From Intrasporangiaceae bacterium URHB0013 (GTDB lineage Bacteria; Actinomycetota; Actinomycetes; Actinomycetales; Dermatophilaceae), in the NCBI GenBank assembly GCA_000620545.1, contig JIBA01000018.1:62001-126000 (forward strand): a stretch of DNA of 64,000 nt, given 5' to 3'. Under the pieces are notes generated by a model. That model made no database searches. It was not told the origin of the DNA and saw only the letters and a program-made list of their open reading frames with translations. Within the stretch, counting starts at the first letter, position 1; the number at the start of each line of letters is the position of its first letter. Below, one piece after another: positions 7,464-16,202 of this stretch. A program made the position numbers and the translations under genes.

Positions 7464-8489
7464 GTGACCACAGGGGGCAAGAAGATGCAGTTGGCGCGTG
7501 GGCTTGAACCGATCGCGCTTCGGCTTGCACGAGTTGACGACTGCATCTACAGGATTGGAGACCTCGCGTCGCAGTGGTCCTTGGAGGGCCCACTTGATAT
7601 TGAGCAGCGGCGGAGCGGCGACATCAATCGGTCGATACTGGCCGGCATCCGTCCGGTGCCCCCAATGGTGTGGCTCCTTTTCAGCGAGGCCATCAATCAT
7701 CTACGGGCCGCGCTCGACAACACAGTCTGGTACCTGCTTGAGCAAGCCCAGGGCCCCGTGACGGGAGCTGCCGCCACGCGAGTGGCAATGCCCAACTACG
7801 CCGACGAGCGTTCCTATGAGAAATGGTGTGCGGGACGCGTTAAGGACGGCCTGCCGGAGCTCAGCTCCGCCGGCGTTTTGGGAGCTCGCATCCGGTCCCT
7901 GCAGCCATTTGTCGACACGGACACGTCGGTGCCATCCATGAGCGAGCCGCTCGTGGCCTTGATCGGGGAGCGGGTTGAGCTTGCACATCCATTGAGCTTG
8001 CTGCAGGCCTATTCGAACACGGACAAGCACCGTGCGATCCGCTTGGCAGCGGCTCGATCTATGGCGTCGCGCCCCGATGAGCCCCTGCTCGGCCAAGACT
8101 TGCGGTTCAGGGAACTCCGTGTCGGAGACGTGTTGGCAACCGGAAAATGGGGCCACCCACTGCTGTTCGAGACAAGCACAGCCGTCATGATGCGGCGGGC
8201 CGAGCCGTACAAAGCTATGGTGCCGCCAGCCACGGAGCTTGCCCTCCTTCAGAGGTATGTCGTCGAGCTCGCCATCCCAACCTTGGCGTTTGGTTTAGCT
8301 GCCCCAGGCGCACTCCCTCCGCAGGTCGACCTGAGCGACACAGGCCAGACAGACGCCGAAAGGCTGCAGTGTGCTGGATCTCGCTTCGCGACTGAGCGAC
8401 TCGCTGCTCTTACGCAGAAGAGGTACGTCGAAGCGATGCAAAGAGGTCTGCAGTTTCCTCCGGTCATCGACGACACGGAGGAAGAGTGA
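7464..8489 (+). CDS. Hypothetical protein, HEPN-like helical pattern
   Basis: A 341-residue soluble protein with no signal peptide. Two parts stand out: SEAINHLRAALDNTVWYLLE near residues 75-95 and YSNTDKHRAIRLAAARSM near 190. The pair LRxALDN plus NxDKHR is seen in a widespread group of uncharacterised bacterial proteins with HEPN-like helical bundles, often found in accessory regions. This is a resemblance, not a domain assignment. It starts at a GTG (7464) and lies alone between the lipoprotein and the second IS110 copy. The acidic C-terminus ends DDTEEE. Confidence 0.65.
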   Translation: MTTGGKKMQLARGLEPIALRLARVDDCIYRIGDLASQWSLEGPLDIEQRRSGDINRSILAGIRPVPPMVWLLFSEAINHLRAALDNTVWYLLEQAQGPVTGAAATRVAMPNYADERSYEKWCAGRVKDGLPELSSAGVLGARIRSLQPFVDTDTSVPSMSEPLVALIGERVELAHPLSLLQAYSNTDKHRAIRLAAARSMASRPDEPLLGQDLRFRELRVGDVLATGKWGHPLLFETSTAVMMRRAEPYKAMVPPATELALLQRYVVELAIPTLAFGLAAPGALPPQVDLSDTGQTDAERLQCAGSRFATERLAALTQKRYVEAMQRGLQFPPVIDDTEEE

Positions 8490-8753
8490 GTAGCTGCGCG
8501 TAGCCTGCCCGTCGATCTGAAACCTCTTCTGCACTAAGGAGGACTTTGGGACGTCTGCCTGAAGAGGCAGCTACCTCATTCCCCCGGAGACGCCGCTGGC
8601 TTACCCCGCCTCCGACCAGGTCGCGCCCCGACCCGATCTTCAGGCGCGAGCAGCACGGGCTGTCGACCCTAAGTAGGGAAATTGCCTCGAGCCGAGGCCG
8701 AGGGCTTCAAGTTCGACGACTGACCACTCGCTCGCTCATGGCTCCCTTCTGTG

Positions 8754-9727
8754 TCAACACGCTGTCAGCATCGCAGTTCTAGGGTGGGTGATGGCGGGTC
8801 CGGGAAGTGGCTTGTCCGAAGAGCCGGTGTGGGGTTGTGATCCGGTCGCGCTGGAGTCAGAGTCGTTGCCCCGGTGCCCTCCCGGGCCCGTCACTGTGGT
8901 GATTCGGCCGGCGACGTAGTCGCCGAGCATGGTCCTGAAGACGAGGTCGGACAGCCGGCGTTTGAGGCAGCGCATCGCTTCCATCGAGGTCTTCCCGGCG
9001 GCCTTCTTCCGATCGAAGTACGCGCGGCCCTCGGTCGGGGTGCGCAGCTGGACGGTGGCCATGATGTGAGCACCCGGTTGATCTGACGGTTCCCGCCACG
9101 AGAGAGCCGATGCCTCACGTGGTCGCCAGAGGAGGCGTCGATCGGGGCGGTGCCGGTCCAGGAGGCGAAGTGGTTGCGGTCCGGGAACCGGGACAGGTCC
9201 CCGACCTCGACGAGCAGCCGCGCCGCACCCGACGGGCCGACACCGTGCAAGCCCAGCAGCGAGGTGCCGGTCGCCGCGACGAGCTCCTTCAACTCCTTGT
9301 CGGCGGCCTTCTTCCGGGCATAGATCCGCTCGAGGTCAGCGACCAGCTCCGCGGCCACGCGCTTGCGGGTCTTGCCGACCGCGTCCCGCGGTCGGACGCC
9401 GGTCAGCAGGGCCTTGGCCTGGGCGGCAGAGAGGTACTTCTTCGCGCCACCGGGCAGCATTTCCAACAGGATCCGGTGCAGCTGGCTGATCTTGCGGGTG
9501 TGCTCGTCCCCGATCGAGCGGCGCCGGTCGACGAGCAGCTGCAGCACCTCGAGCTGCGCGTCGGACACAACTGGCCGCAGCCCGGCCATGCGGGTGCCGA
9601 CCAGAGCGACCGAGTGCGCGTTGGTGGCGTCGGTCTTGCGCTTCTGCTCGGTCGCGAACGCCTCGCCTGCGCGGACAGCTTCGCCGGCACGACCACGCTG
9701 TCCTGTCCGTCGGCGATCAGCCAGTGG
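8754..9727 (-). pseudogene. IS110 transposase, copy 2, truncated and frameshifted
   Basis: The C-terminal transposase domain is clear: LHGVGPSGAARLLVEVGDLS and SGDHVRHRLSRGGNRQINR, then a frameshift near 9065 into the frame MATVQLRTPTEGRAYFDRKK. A second frameshift near 9600 separates it from DSVVVPAKLSAQ. The N-terminal DEDD part (about 70 residues) is missing: the IS sequence starts inside codons for HWLIADG and abuts the gene at 9717-10256. It is a diverged relative of copy 1 and is inactive. Confidence 0.85.
8788..8894. ncRNA. Candidate guide-RNA segment of IS110 copy 2
   Basis: Counterpart of 5442-5547. GTGA (8788-8791) pairs with TCAC (8891-8894) and CGGGTCCGGG (8795-8804) pairs with CCCGGGCCCG (8881-8890) with the same T-G wobble as copy 1; a three-base bulge replaces part of copy 1's continuous stem. 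The enclosed sequence differs from copy 1 at only a handful of positions. Confidence 0.35.
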
Positions 9728-10256
9728 GGGTCAGCGCCTGGTGGGTGTTCTCCAAAGACTTTAGGAATGCCTCGCGAGGCGGCCAAGGAAGGGTCTCCCC
9801 TTGGGACGCTGCGTGGGCTGCTTGATCCAGGAGGAGGCGTGTCCGGCCGATCGCGTCGCTCAGCTTCGCCTGCCCGCTGGCGCTCGTGTCCGCGGCCTTC
9901 AGCTCGATGAGCTCCCCGAGGGACTCCGCCTCGCGGTCCAGCCCAGCCCGTCGAAGTCGAGTTTCCAGCTGGCTACCGACGGTACGCATAGCGTTGACCT
10001 GCTTCTTCATCTTCGCGGTCTCCGCGCGCTGAAGCCGGCGTCGACGGCGTGCGAACGCCAGTGCCCCTAGCTCGCCAAGCCCATACGCGCCAGAGCCCGC
10101 GGCCGAAGCGGGGTAAGCCACCTCGCTGGCAGTCGTGGTCGGGAAGGCGTCCCACGCCTCGTCCGCCAATGCGAAGCCGCCGCCGGTCAAGGTGGCGGCT
10201 AGCAGCGTCCCAGCGGACGCTCGCTTCAGCATCGAGGCGAAACCAGGGATGTTCAC
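9717..10256 (-). CDS. Hypothetical secreted or membrane-anchored protein
   Basis: A 179-residue product with a hydrophobic N-terminal stretch (ASAGTLLAATLTGGGFALADEAW) that could be a signal peptide, followed by a basic RRRRRLQRAETAKMKKQ segment and a helical region (LETRLRRAGLDREAESLGELIEL). Its ATG overlaps the stop of the upstream gene (10253-10256, ATGA), so the two are translationally coupled. The 3' end abuts the truncated IS110 copy, and the stop codon itself may come from IS DNA, so the natural C-terminus may be lost. Function unknown. Confidence 0.6.
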   Translation of the reverse strand: MNIPGFASMLKRASAGTLLAATLTGGGFALADEAWDAFPTTTASEVAYPASAAGSGAYGLGELGALAFARRRRRLQRAETAKMKKQVNAMRTVGSQLETRLRRAGLDREAESLGELIELKAADTSASGQAKLSDAIGRTRLLLDQAAHAASQGETLPWPPREAFLKSLENTHQALTPTG

Positions 10257-10723
10257 AGCGATGGCCCGTCCGCGGGTGGAACCTCCGAGGGGTGGGGAGC
10301 TTGGCGCTCAAGGGTCGCGATTCTGCGCTCGATGCGGACCCGTTCCAGCCGGATCTTCGCGGCCTCCAGCCTCGCCTGCTCGCCGTCAACTTCCGACGCC
10401 AAGGTAGCGCGGGCGCGTTCGCTGGCCATCGCATCGCGTCCCACGACAGTGAAGATGACTAACCAGAGAACGACGCCCACGGCGAACCCTGCCATGAACA
10501 GGCCGGCCGACATCGCGGGATTGGCACCTGAGGAGCCTGCGGCGAGAGAGCTCGCGAATCCCAGGAAGACGCCGAGTGCCCACGGCGAGTTGAGATCCGA
10601 ACCGCTCAGATGCTCCTCGTCCTCCTCCGCTGTGGCATCCTCTGATAACTCCCTCCGGGTAAGGAGCCCCTTGGAGGACAGCTCTGTCGTCTCCCGGGAG
10701 GGGGACGGGTCCTCGTTGCTCAT
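10253..10723 (-). CDS. Hypothetical membrane protein with coiled-coil tail
   Basis: From the ATG at 10723 the protein has an acidic N-terminus (EDATAEEDEEHLSGSD), two predicted membrane helices (ALGVFLGFASSLAAG and GLFMAGFAVGVVLWLVIFTVV) and a charged C-terminal coiled coil (ARLEAAKIRLERVRIERRIATLER). The frame is open further upstream to 10981, so a longer N-terminus starting at a GTG (VPKLSDDKPHG) is possible. It is coupled by a 4-base overlap to the next gene. Family not recognised. Confidence 0.6.
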   Translation of the reverse strand: MSNEDPSPSRETTELSSKGLLTRRELSEDATAEEDEEHLSGSDLNSPWALGVFLGFASSLAAGSSGANPAMSAGLFMAGFAVGVVLWLVIFTVVGRDAMASERARATLASEVDGEQARLEAAKIRLERVRIERRIATLERQAPHPSEVPPADGPSL

Positions 10724-11138
10724 TTCAGCCGAGATGCCTTCCGCGTCACGCTCGTTAGCCGAGCCTGGCTTGGCGTCCGGCGTCCGGCGTCCGGGGTCCG
10801 GGCCATCGTAGGCGCCCGCGCCATGGGGCTTGTCGTCGCTCAACTTGGGCACCGGCCTATCGCACAGACGAGGGTGACAACAGCGGTGCGTGAACCGCCG
10901 CGGGGCAGATCTCAGGCTACTGCGACACACACGGCAATAGGCCCAAACCGCGCAGCTCAAAGTCGAGACGATCCTCTGCACGGGGAGCGACGCATACGGG
11001 AACGCGGGTGGCGTTCTGCGCCGCCGAGCAGGCGTCCGATGAAACCGAGGATGAGTAGAACGAACTGTGAAGCCAAGCCTCCGCCCTGCACGCAGGAGGG
11101 GGCGTCGTCCTTATGTGCACGTGGGGCGAACGTGAGTC

Positions 11139-11468
11139 CTAATCAATCTCACTCTCAACAGGGAAGCGAGATTCGTTGATTGTGATTTTGGCACTTGCCG
11201 CTTCCATCAAGTCGACTCCGGATGCTTCAGCGAGAAGCAGGAGATAGAGAAACACGTCCGCCACTTCGTCTGCCAATCGGTCTCGTAGGTCTGTCGATGA
11301 GAGCGCCTCGGTGACGTCCGCATCCGACAGCCACTGAAGCTCGGCCACGACTTCTCCGGCCTCGCCTGCGAGCGCCATCGCCAAGTTCTTCGGCGTATGG
11401 AATCGCGCCCAATTTCTCCGCAGCGTGAAATGATGGAGCCGAGCTGTCAGTGCCTCGAAAGTGCTCAG
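11139..11468 (-). CDS. MazG-like nucleotide pyrophosphohydrolase
   Basis: A 109-residue protein of the MazG / RS21-C6 group, which hydrolyse noncanonical or excess dNTPs (often dCTP) to monophosphates. The fold's metal-binding pattern is visible: NLAMALAGEAGEVVAELQWL (ExxE) and DRLADEVADVFLYLLLLAEA (ExxD), with KITINESRFPVE at the end, as usual. The length fits the family. The frame has no ATG near the expected start; the protein-like part begins DLSTFEALTARL, so I place the start at a CTG (11468), with low certainty. Such genes occur both as house-cleaning enzymes and in phage and mobile elements. Confidence 0.8.
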   Translation of the reverse strand: MSTFEALTARLHHFTLRRNWARFHTPKNLAMALAGEAGEVVAELQWLSDADVTEALSSTDLRDRLADEVADVFLYLLLLAEASGVDLMEAASAKITINESRFPVESEID

Positions 11469-11495
11469 GTCTTTAGACCCGAGGCTTCGCCCGCC

Positions 11496-11648
11496 CGCAC
11501 GGGGACGGGCCAGCCGGCTATCTGCCCCGCCTGTCAACGCGGGGTGCTGCGTCCGCGGCGGGGTCGGTACGGGCAGTTCTTCGGCTGCTCCACTTCCCCA
11601 CCTGCCGGCACACGACCACGTACCTGGGTCAACGGACTCAGGGGCTGA
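11496..11648 (+). pseudogene. Topoisomerase-type zinc ribbon fragment
   Basis: The frame reads AICPACQRGVLRPRRGRYGQ then FFGCSTSPPAGT, matching the zinc-ribbon repeat CPxCxxGxL-x-GxFxGCSxxP found at the C-termini of topoisomerase I and some helicases or nucleases, except that the fourth Cys is replaced (PPAG). It is in an open frame from 11397 that overlaps the MazG gene on the other strand. I read it as the tail of a lost larger gene. Confidence 0.4.
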
Positions 11649-11846
11649 GCCGCGGTCGAACCGCGTCGCCGGATGAGCGGTCTCGTCGCAGGTCCAGGGC
11701 CTCGTCGTAGGTGTCGACGCGAACGACAGGCGTTCGACGAACCTTCCCCGATTGAACGGGCGCACACCCTGGCTCCAGTCATGGATCCGACGACACCTTT
11801 GGGGCGCGGCGCAGCCGGCCTTGAGGTGCCCTTGCCATGGGACGGG

Positions 11847-12491
11847 TCAGGCCTCGGGCATGGAGCGCTGTCTTTCTGACTCGACCCGCGCCAGGATCCA
11901 CGAGGTGACGGAGGCGATGACGGCTCCGACGAGCCCGATACCCAGGACCATGAGGACGACGCCGACCACACGGCCCTCGGTGCTGAGAGGGTAGCGGTCG
12001 CCGTAGCCGACGGTGGTCACAGTCGTGCACGCCCACCACAGGGCGTCGCCGATACTGGTGATGTTGGCCTCAGGTTCGCTTCGTTCGGCGTCGAGGACGG
12101 CGAGGGCGCCCAGGCCGACTGCGACGGACGCGGCTCCGGCGACGTAGACCAGGACTCGGCCGGCGAGGTTGCTGGAGGCGGAGCGGTCGAGGATGCGAAG
12201 GAGCGCCAGCAGGCGCAGCAGTCTCAGCGGTCGCAGTAGTGGCAGGGCGACGAGTGCCACGTCGTACCAGTGGTGCAGCAGGTAGCTGCGGCGGTTTTCG
12301 GCGAGGACGAGCCGAATGAGCAGGTCCAGCGCGAACGCACCCCAGACGGTCCATGACAGGACGTCGAGGGTTGTCCGTGTGTTCGGTTCGAGGCGTGGGT
12401 CGAGCACGGGCCACGCGTAGGCGACGAGGAAGGCGAGCGCTAGCAGGATCAGCGGGACTTCGGAGCGTCGCTCCCACTTCTCAACGGTCAC
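11847..12491 (-). CDS. Voltage-gated-type potassium channel
   Basis: A 214-residue membrane protein with an S1-S4-like sensor, including the Arg-spaced S4 helix [17 protein letters not shown], followed by a pore with the selectivity filter [10 protein letters not shown] and a final helix [19 protein letters not shown]. It should form tetramers that conduct K+ across the cytoplasmic membrane. Length fits small prokaryotic Kv-like channels. It lacks a ligand-binding RCK domain; the C-terminus is a short charged tail. It lies next to, and in the same direction as, the envelope gene cluster at 12.6-19.3 kb. Start at 12491. Confidence 0.9.
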   Translation of the reverse strand: MTVEKWERRSEVPLILLALAFLVAYAWPVLDPRLEPNTRTTLDVLSWTVWGAFALDLLIRLVLAENRRSYLLHHWYDVALVALPLLRPLRLLRLLALLRILDRSASSNLAGRVLVYVAGAASVAVGLGALAVLDAERSEPEANITSIGDALWWACTTVTTVGYGDRYPLSTEGRVVGVVLMVLGIGLVGAVIASVTSWILARVESERQRSMPEA

Positions 12492-12590
12492 GGCCCGAGT
12501 CTCGCAGCCTGCTGCGGGGATATCACGGGTCGGTCACGGGGTGACGTGTCCGGGCCGAGTGCAGTCGTCCGGCGTCGGCCGGGCAGGCGG

Positions 12591-13502
12591 TTAGCAGACG
12601 GGCTCCGTGCTGCCGTCGATGCTGCCCGTGTCGTCCTGCGAGGCGAGCTCAGCCTTGAGCTCGGCGACGACCGCTCCGGGGTCCTCACCACGGCTGAGGG
12701 CGTGCCCCCAGTAGAGCGCACCCGTGAGCGCGTCCCGATCGGTGCCGGATGGCGCCGCCCCTGAGATCGTGGTCCGGTTGCGAACGGGCAGCAGCAGGAA
12801 GTCAGCGCCCGGTTCGATCCGCACGACGTCTTTCCAGCGCCATTGCCGGAACTTCGTCGCGCCCTGGAAGGTGACTTCGGTTGTGGTGATCTCGAGGGTG
12901 CCAGTGTCGATTCTGGTCTGGGCCTTGGGGCCGCCACGGGCGATGACGCGCGGCTCGACCAGGTCCACCCCGATGAACGAGGCGAGCAGGCGGCTGGCCG
13001 TGCCGTGTCCGGTCTGTTCTCCGTCGGGATAGGTCTCGGCTCGGGCGACGAGGGCCCGCAGTGCATTCTTACGGTCCGCCTGCTCGCGCAGCGCCGCGGC
13101 GTGTTGGGCGGCGGCTAGCGCGGCGGCTTCCTGCGCGCGGCGACGGGCGCCACGAGCGGCGGAACGCTGCCAGAGCACCAGGAGCAGGACGGCCACGGTG
13201 ATCTCGAAGGTCCACCCGACGATGTTGCGCGTGCTGGAGTCTGGTCCGGCGCCGAGCTGGACCGCGACCCATGAGCCGAGCAGCCACGGCCACGCGACGA
13301 GCAGGTAGAGCCCGGTCGCGATCAGGACCCACCCGAGGAAGGGGAGGGCGGCTCCGGAGGACGAGGTGCGGCCGCGTCGTGACCGTCGCCGGTGGCTGCG
13401 CCACCCTGTGCCGGCGCTCAGGGGGCCGACGCCGACGCCGATGCCACGTGTGCTGATCCCGGCGCGGAAGGGTCCGATCCCGCCGCCGATCCCGATTCTC
13501 AC
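12591..13502 (-). CDS. DUF4236-like membrane protein with PH-like domain
   Basis: The N-terminus MRIGIGGGIGPFRAGISTRG then IGVGVGPL resembles the glycine-rich DUF4236 motif. Two membrane helices follow (LGWVLIATGLYLLVAWPWLL and VGWTFEITVAVLLLVLW), an Ala-rich coiled coil, and a cytoplasmic beta-rich part with EITTTEVTFQGATKFRQW that looks like a bacterial PH domain. The GTG start at 13502 overlaps the stop of the large surface-protein gene (GTGA, 13499-13502), so the two are translationally coupled. The PH-like strand pattern recurs in that partner (VVTSERVAFRGPKNRDWVYA), suggesting a shared job at the membrane. Function unknown. Confidence 0.7.
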   Translation of the reverse strand: MRIGIGGGIGPFRAGISTRGIGVGVGPLSAGTGWRSHRRRSRRGRTSSSGAALPFLGWVLIATGLYLLVAWPWLLGSWVAVQLGAGPDSSTRNIVGWTFEITVAVLLLVLWQRSAARGARRRAQEAAALAAAQHAAALREQADRKNALRALVARAETYPDGEQTGHGTASRLLASFIGVDLVEPRVIARGGPKAQTRIDTGTLEITTTEVTFQGATKFRQWRWKDVVRIEPGADFLLLPVRNRTTISGAAPSGTDRDALTGALYWGHALSRGEDPGAVVAELKAELASQDDTGSIDGSTEPVC

Positions 13503-15814
13503 CGAACCCCCTGCTTGCTCCGGCGCTGCGCGTCCACGGGCGGGGCCAGATGAGGGGCGCCTGCTGGCAGGTTGTCTGCATTACCCGGGCCGTCGTCACT
13601 GGGCGGTTGAAGGATGTCGGGAAGAGTTGGAGGCCGCGGCGGCACGGGCTTGGAGGCGGTGTGGCGCTGTCGCTGCTCTTGCAGGTCGCGGTGGACGGCA
13701 GTCGCGTCACCCTGGCCCGCGTGGATCGCGCGCAGGATGAGGAGCCGGCCGCGTTCGACCTGTGCCGCGGAGCCGCTTAGGCGAATCCCGGAGCGGGTCT
13801 TGCGGGTCGACACCGTCATCAGAATGGTGCCGGCGGCCGCGGCGGCCACGTTCTCGAGCTGCGCGTAGACCCAGTCGCGGTTCTTGGGCCCGCGGAAGGC
13901 GACGCGTTCGCTGGTCACCACCGCGTGGCCGGCCGCGACGGTGACTCGGTTGGGCCGCCCCTGCTTCGTGCGGTCCTCCACGAGAGACGCAGGCAGGACG
14001 TCGAGGAGACGCTCGGTCGGGCGCAGCCGCAGACCGTGGGTGTCGCCGCCTTGCGGTCGCAGCGGAGCGGCCGCCCAGGTGATGAGCTGCGCCAGCTCGG
14101 CGTCACGCGAGCGCCACTGCCCGTCTGCCGTGTGGAACGCGCCGATGGCTTGGTCGTGGGCGGCTTGGGCTTCGGTGTACTTGGCTTTGGCAGCGGCAAC
14201 GGCAGCCTGGTGGGCGCGGGCTGCGGCCGCGGCGCGTCGGCGCTCGCCGGTGGATGCGATCCAGCGGCGTTTGCGCCACAGCAGCACGAGGAAGCCGACG
14301 ACGGAGCCGAGCAGGACGAGCAGCAGGCCGAGTCCGGCGGCGATCTCGCCGGCGGTGGCGGGTTTGGTGATGACGACGGTGCGGGTCCGGGTCGTCTGGT
14401 TGCCGGCAACGTCGGCGGCGACGGCAGTCAGCTCGTACGTGCCCGGCTCCACTGTGCGGGACCACGGCTGGGACGTCCCGGCGCCGAGCAGAGAGCCGGT
14501 GACGGGTGCGGTGGGGTCATCGGAGTCGTCGCCGCGTCGCACGGCCCGGATGGTCACCCTGGCGGCCTTCTCCGCGGTGACGCCGAGCTGCAGTGTGCCG
14601 TCGTTGGCGCGTGCGGCGTCGGTGCTGAAGGCTAGGGCGGGGGCTGTCGTGTCCACGGTCACGGGGGCAAGGGTGGCGGTGGCGGTGCGGCCGCCGAAGT
14701 CGGTCAGGTTCGCGGTTCCGTTCCGGTAGGTGCCGTCCGGCGGACGGATGGACAGGCTCGTGGCGCCGCTGTCGTCGAGGTCGAACGCTTGCGGGTCCTG
14801 ACCGGGAAGGGTGAGGGTGCCGTGGCTGCGGGGTGTGCCGACCAGGCGGTAGTCGACGGGGCTGTGGAACGGGGCGCTGGTCTGCGTGACGGTCAGTGCG
14901 GCCGCAGGATTGGACACGCGCAGGTCGCGCTGCGCGCGAGTGATGTTCCCTGCGGCGTCGGTGCTGGTGACGACCGCGTGATAGGCGCCGTTGCGCAGCC
15001 ACAGCAGGTGCCTGTCGGTGGTGCCGGAACCGATGCCGGTGATGGTCTTCTGCCCGGTGACCCTGAGCGAGTACTTCGCAGCCGCTTCGGTGATGACGTC
15101 GATCCGAGCCGCGCCCTCGAGAGCTGTCGGGACGTGCGGGGTCAGCGTGGCCGGTGGCTTGGTCGCGTCAGCAGCCACCGAGATGGCGTCGGTCTCATAG
15201 CTGACGTTCCCCGCGGCGTCGATGGCCGTGACGGTGTAGCTGTGCTCGCCCGTGGTGGCGGTGAAGGTGATCGTCTGGCTCTTGCCCGTGGCCTTCTTCG
15301 TGGCGACGGTGCGCCCGTCCTCCTCGACGGTGACCGTGGAGCCCTTCTCGGCGGTGAGGGTCAGGGCGATGAGGCCTCCGGCCTTTGCGGCGGACGAGGC
15401 GACCGTCGGGGTCTCCGGCGCCTCGTAGTCCGGTGGCACGTAAGGCGGCAGGTCTGGCAGCTCGAAGTCAGGCGTTACGGGTGCAGCGTCTGGTGTCGTG
15501 TCGTACAGCGGGGTGACCGCGGGAGGAGCCTCGGGTACGGCTTCGGTGCCCGGGCAGTACGTGTCGTGACCGGTGTCGCCGCACACGTACGAGCCGGTGT
15601 CCGACGGGCACGAGTGCCAGCGGTGGCAGCCGTCGCGGTGGGCCGAGGCCGGGGGCGCACCCGAGATGGTCACAGACACCGATGCGGCCGCCAGGACCGC
15701 GGCGAGCGCGAAGCGGATGAGGGCACGCGCTGTGAGAGCCGAGCCAGTAGCTGCGTGGCGCGGCCGGGCTGTCATCCTCGCGCGGCCGTGAGCGGTGCGG
15801 CGGCGTGGCGTCAT
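13499..15814 (-). CDS. Large surface protein: Ig-like repeats, TM helix, cytoplasmic PH-like domain
   Basis: A 771-residue protein starting at the ATG at 15814 after AGGGGA. Order: basic leader and signal peptide ending PPASA; Cys/His module AHRDGCHRWHSCPSDTGSYV then CGDTGHDTYC; Pro/acidic linker; several beta-sandwich Ig-like units with the DAAGNVSYETD and DVAGNQTTRTR endings typical of bacterial Ig-like domains; one membrane helix (IAAGLGLLLVLLGSVVGFLV then LLWRKRRW); an Ala-rich coiled coil; a PH-like module around VVTSERVAFRGPKNRDWVYA; a Pro-rich tail. Most of it should sit outside the cell with a cytoplasmic tail. It is a paralogue of 16203-17954 and coupled to the DUF4236-like gene. Role unknown; adhesion or envelope sensing are guesses. 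Confidence 0.75.
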   Translation of the reverse strand: MTPRRRTAHGRARMTARPRHAATGSALTARALIRFALAAVLAAASVSVTISGAPPASAHRDGCHRWHSCPSDTGSYVCGDTGHDTYCPGTEAVPEAPPAVTPLYDTTPDAAPVTPDFELPDLPPYVPPDYEAPETPTVASSAAKAGGLIALTLTAEKGSTVTVEEDGRTVATKKATGKSQTITFTATTGEHSYTVTAIDAAGNVSYETDAISVAADATKPPATLTPHVPTALEGAARIDVITEAAAKYSLRVTGQKTITGIGSGTTDRHLLWLRNGAYHAVVTSTDAAGNITRAQRDLRVSNPAAALTVTQTSAPFHSPVDYRLVGTPRSHGTLTLPGQDPQAFDLDDSGATSLSIRPPDGTYRNGTANLTDFGGRTATATLAPVTVDTTAPALAFSTDAARANDGTLQLGVTAEKAARVTIRAVRRGDDSDDPTAPVTGSLLGAGTSQPWSRTVEPGTYELTAVAADVAGNQTTRTRTVVITKPATAGEIAAGLGLLLVLLGSVVGFLVLLWRKRRWIASTGERRRAAAAARAHQAAVAAAKAKYTEAQAAHDQAIGAFHTADGQWRSRDAELAQLITWAAAPLRPQGGDTHGLRLRPTERLLDVLPASLVEDRTKQGRPNRVTVAAGHAVVTSERVAFRGPKNRDWVYAQLENVAAAAAGTILMTVSTRKTRSGIRLSGSAAQVERGRLLILRAIHAGQGDATAVHRDLQEQRQRHTASKPVPPRPPTLPDILQPPSDDGPGNADNLPAGAPHLAPPVDAQRRSKQGVR

Positions 15815-15958
15815 GATGCGGTTCCCCTGATGTCCCTGTGTGAGCGATGCCGGCCAGCGTCTTGACCCTCGGCGTGCGCCCCAACAGGGTCGCAGACCGC
15901 TGGCAGTTCCGGGCCGGTTTCGAGGACTTTCCGGACTACTGTCTCGACGCCGCCCCCA

Positions 15959-15991
15959 CGCCACCCGCTGACGCAGCGTCAGCGGGTGGCG
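15959..15991. terminator. Perfect 16-bp inverted repeat
   Basis: CGCCACCCGCTGACGC at 15959-15974 and its exact complement at 15976-15991 with one central base. It lies in the 388-base gap between the two surface-protein genes, downstream of the stop at 16203 (minus strand), where a terminator for the upstream gene is expected. The near-zero loop also fits a dyad protein-binding site. Confidence 0.6.
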
Positions 15992-16202
15992 CGGACGGTT
16001 CTTCTGCATGCCACAGGAGATGGGCTCGTGAGGCCGGGGGGACGCATCTGCTGGGAGCGGTGCAGGTCGATCGGTGGCGGAGCGGTCCCTCTGCCGGTTC
16101 GAGGGCTCGCCAGCGCACGCGCGAGAGCGACAGGTGCCCGCAGGCGGCGCGGGCGTTGCAAGGACACGCACCGCTGGATGAACGGCCTGGTGTCGGCGCG
16201 TT

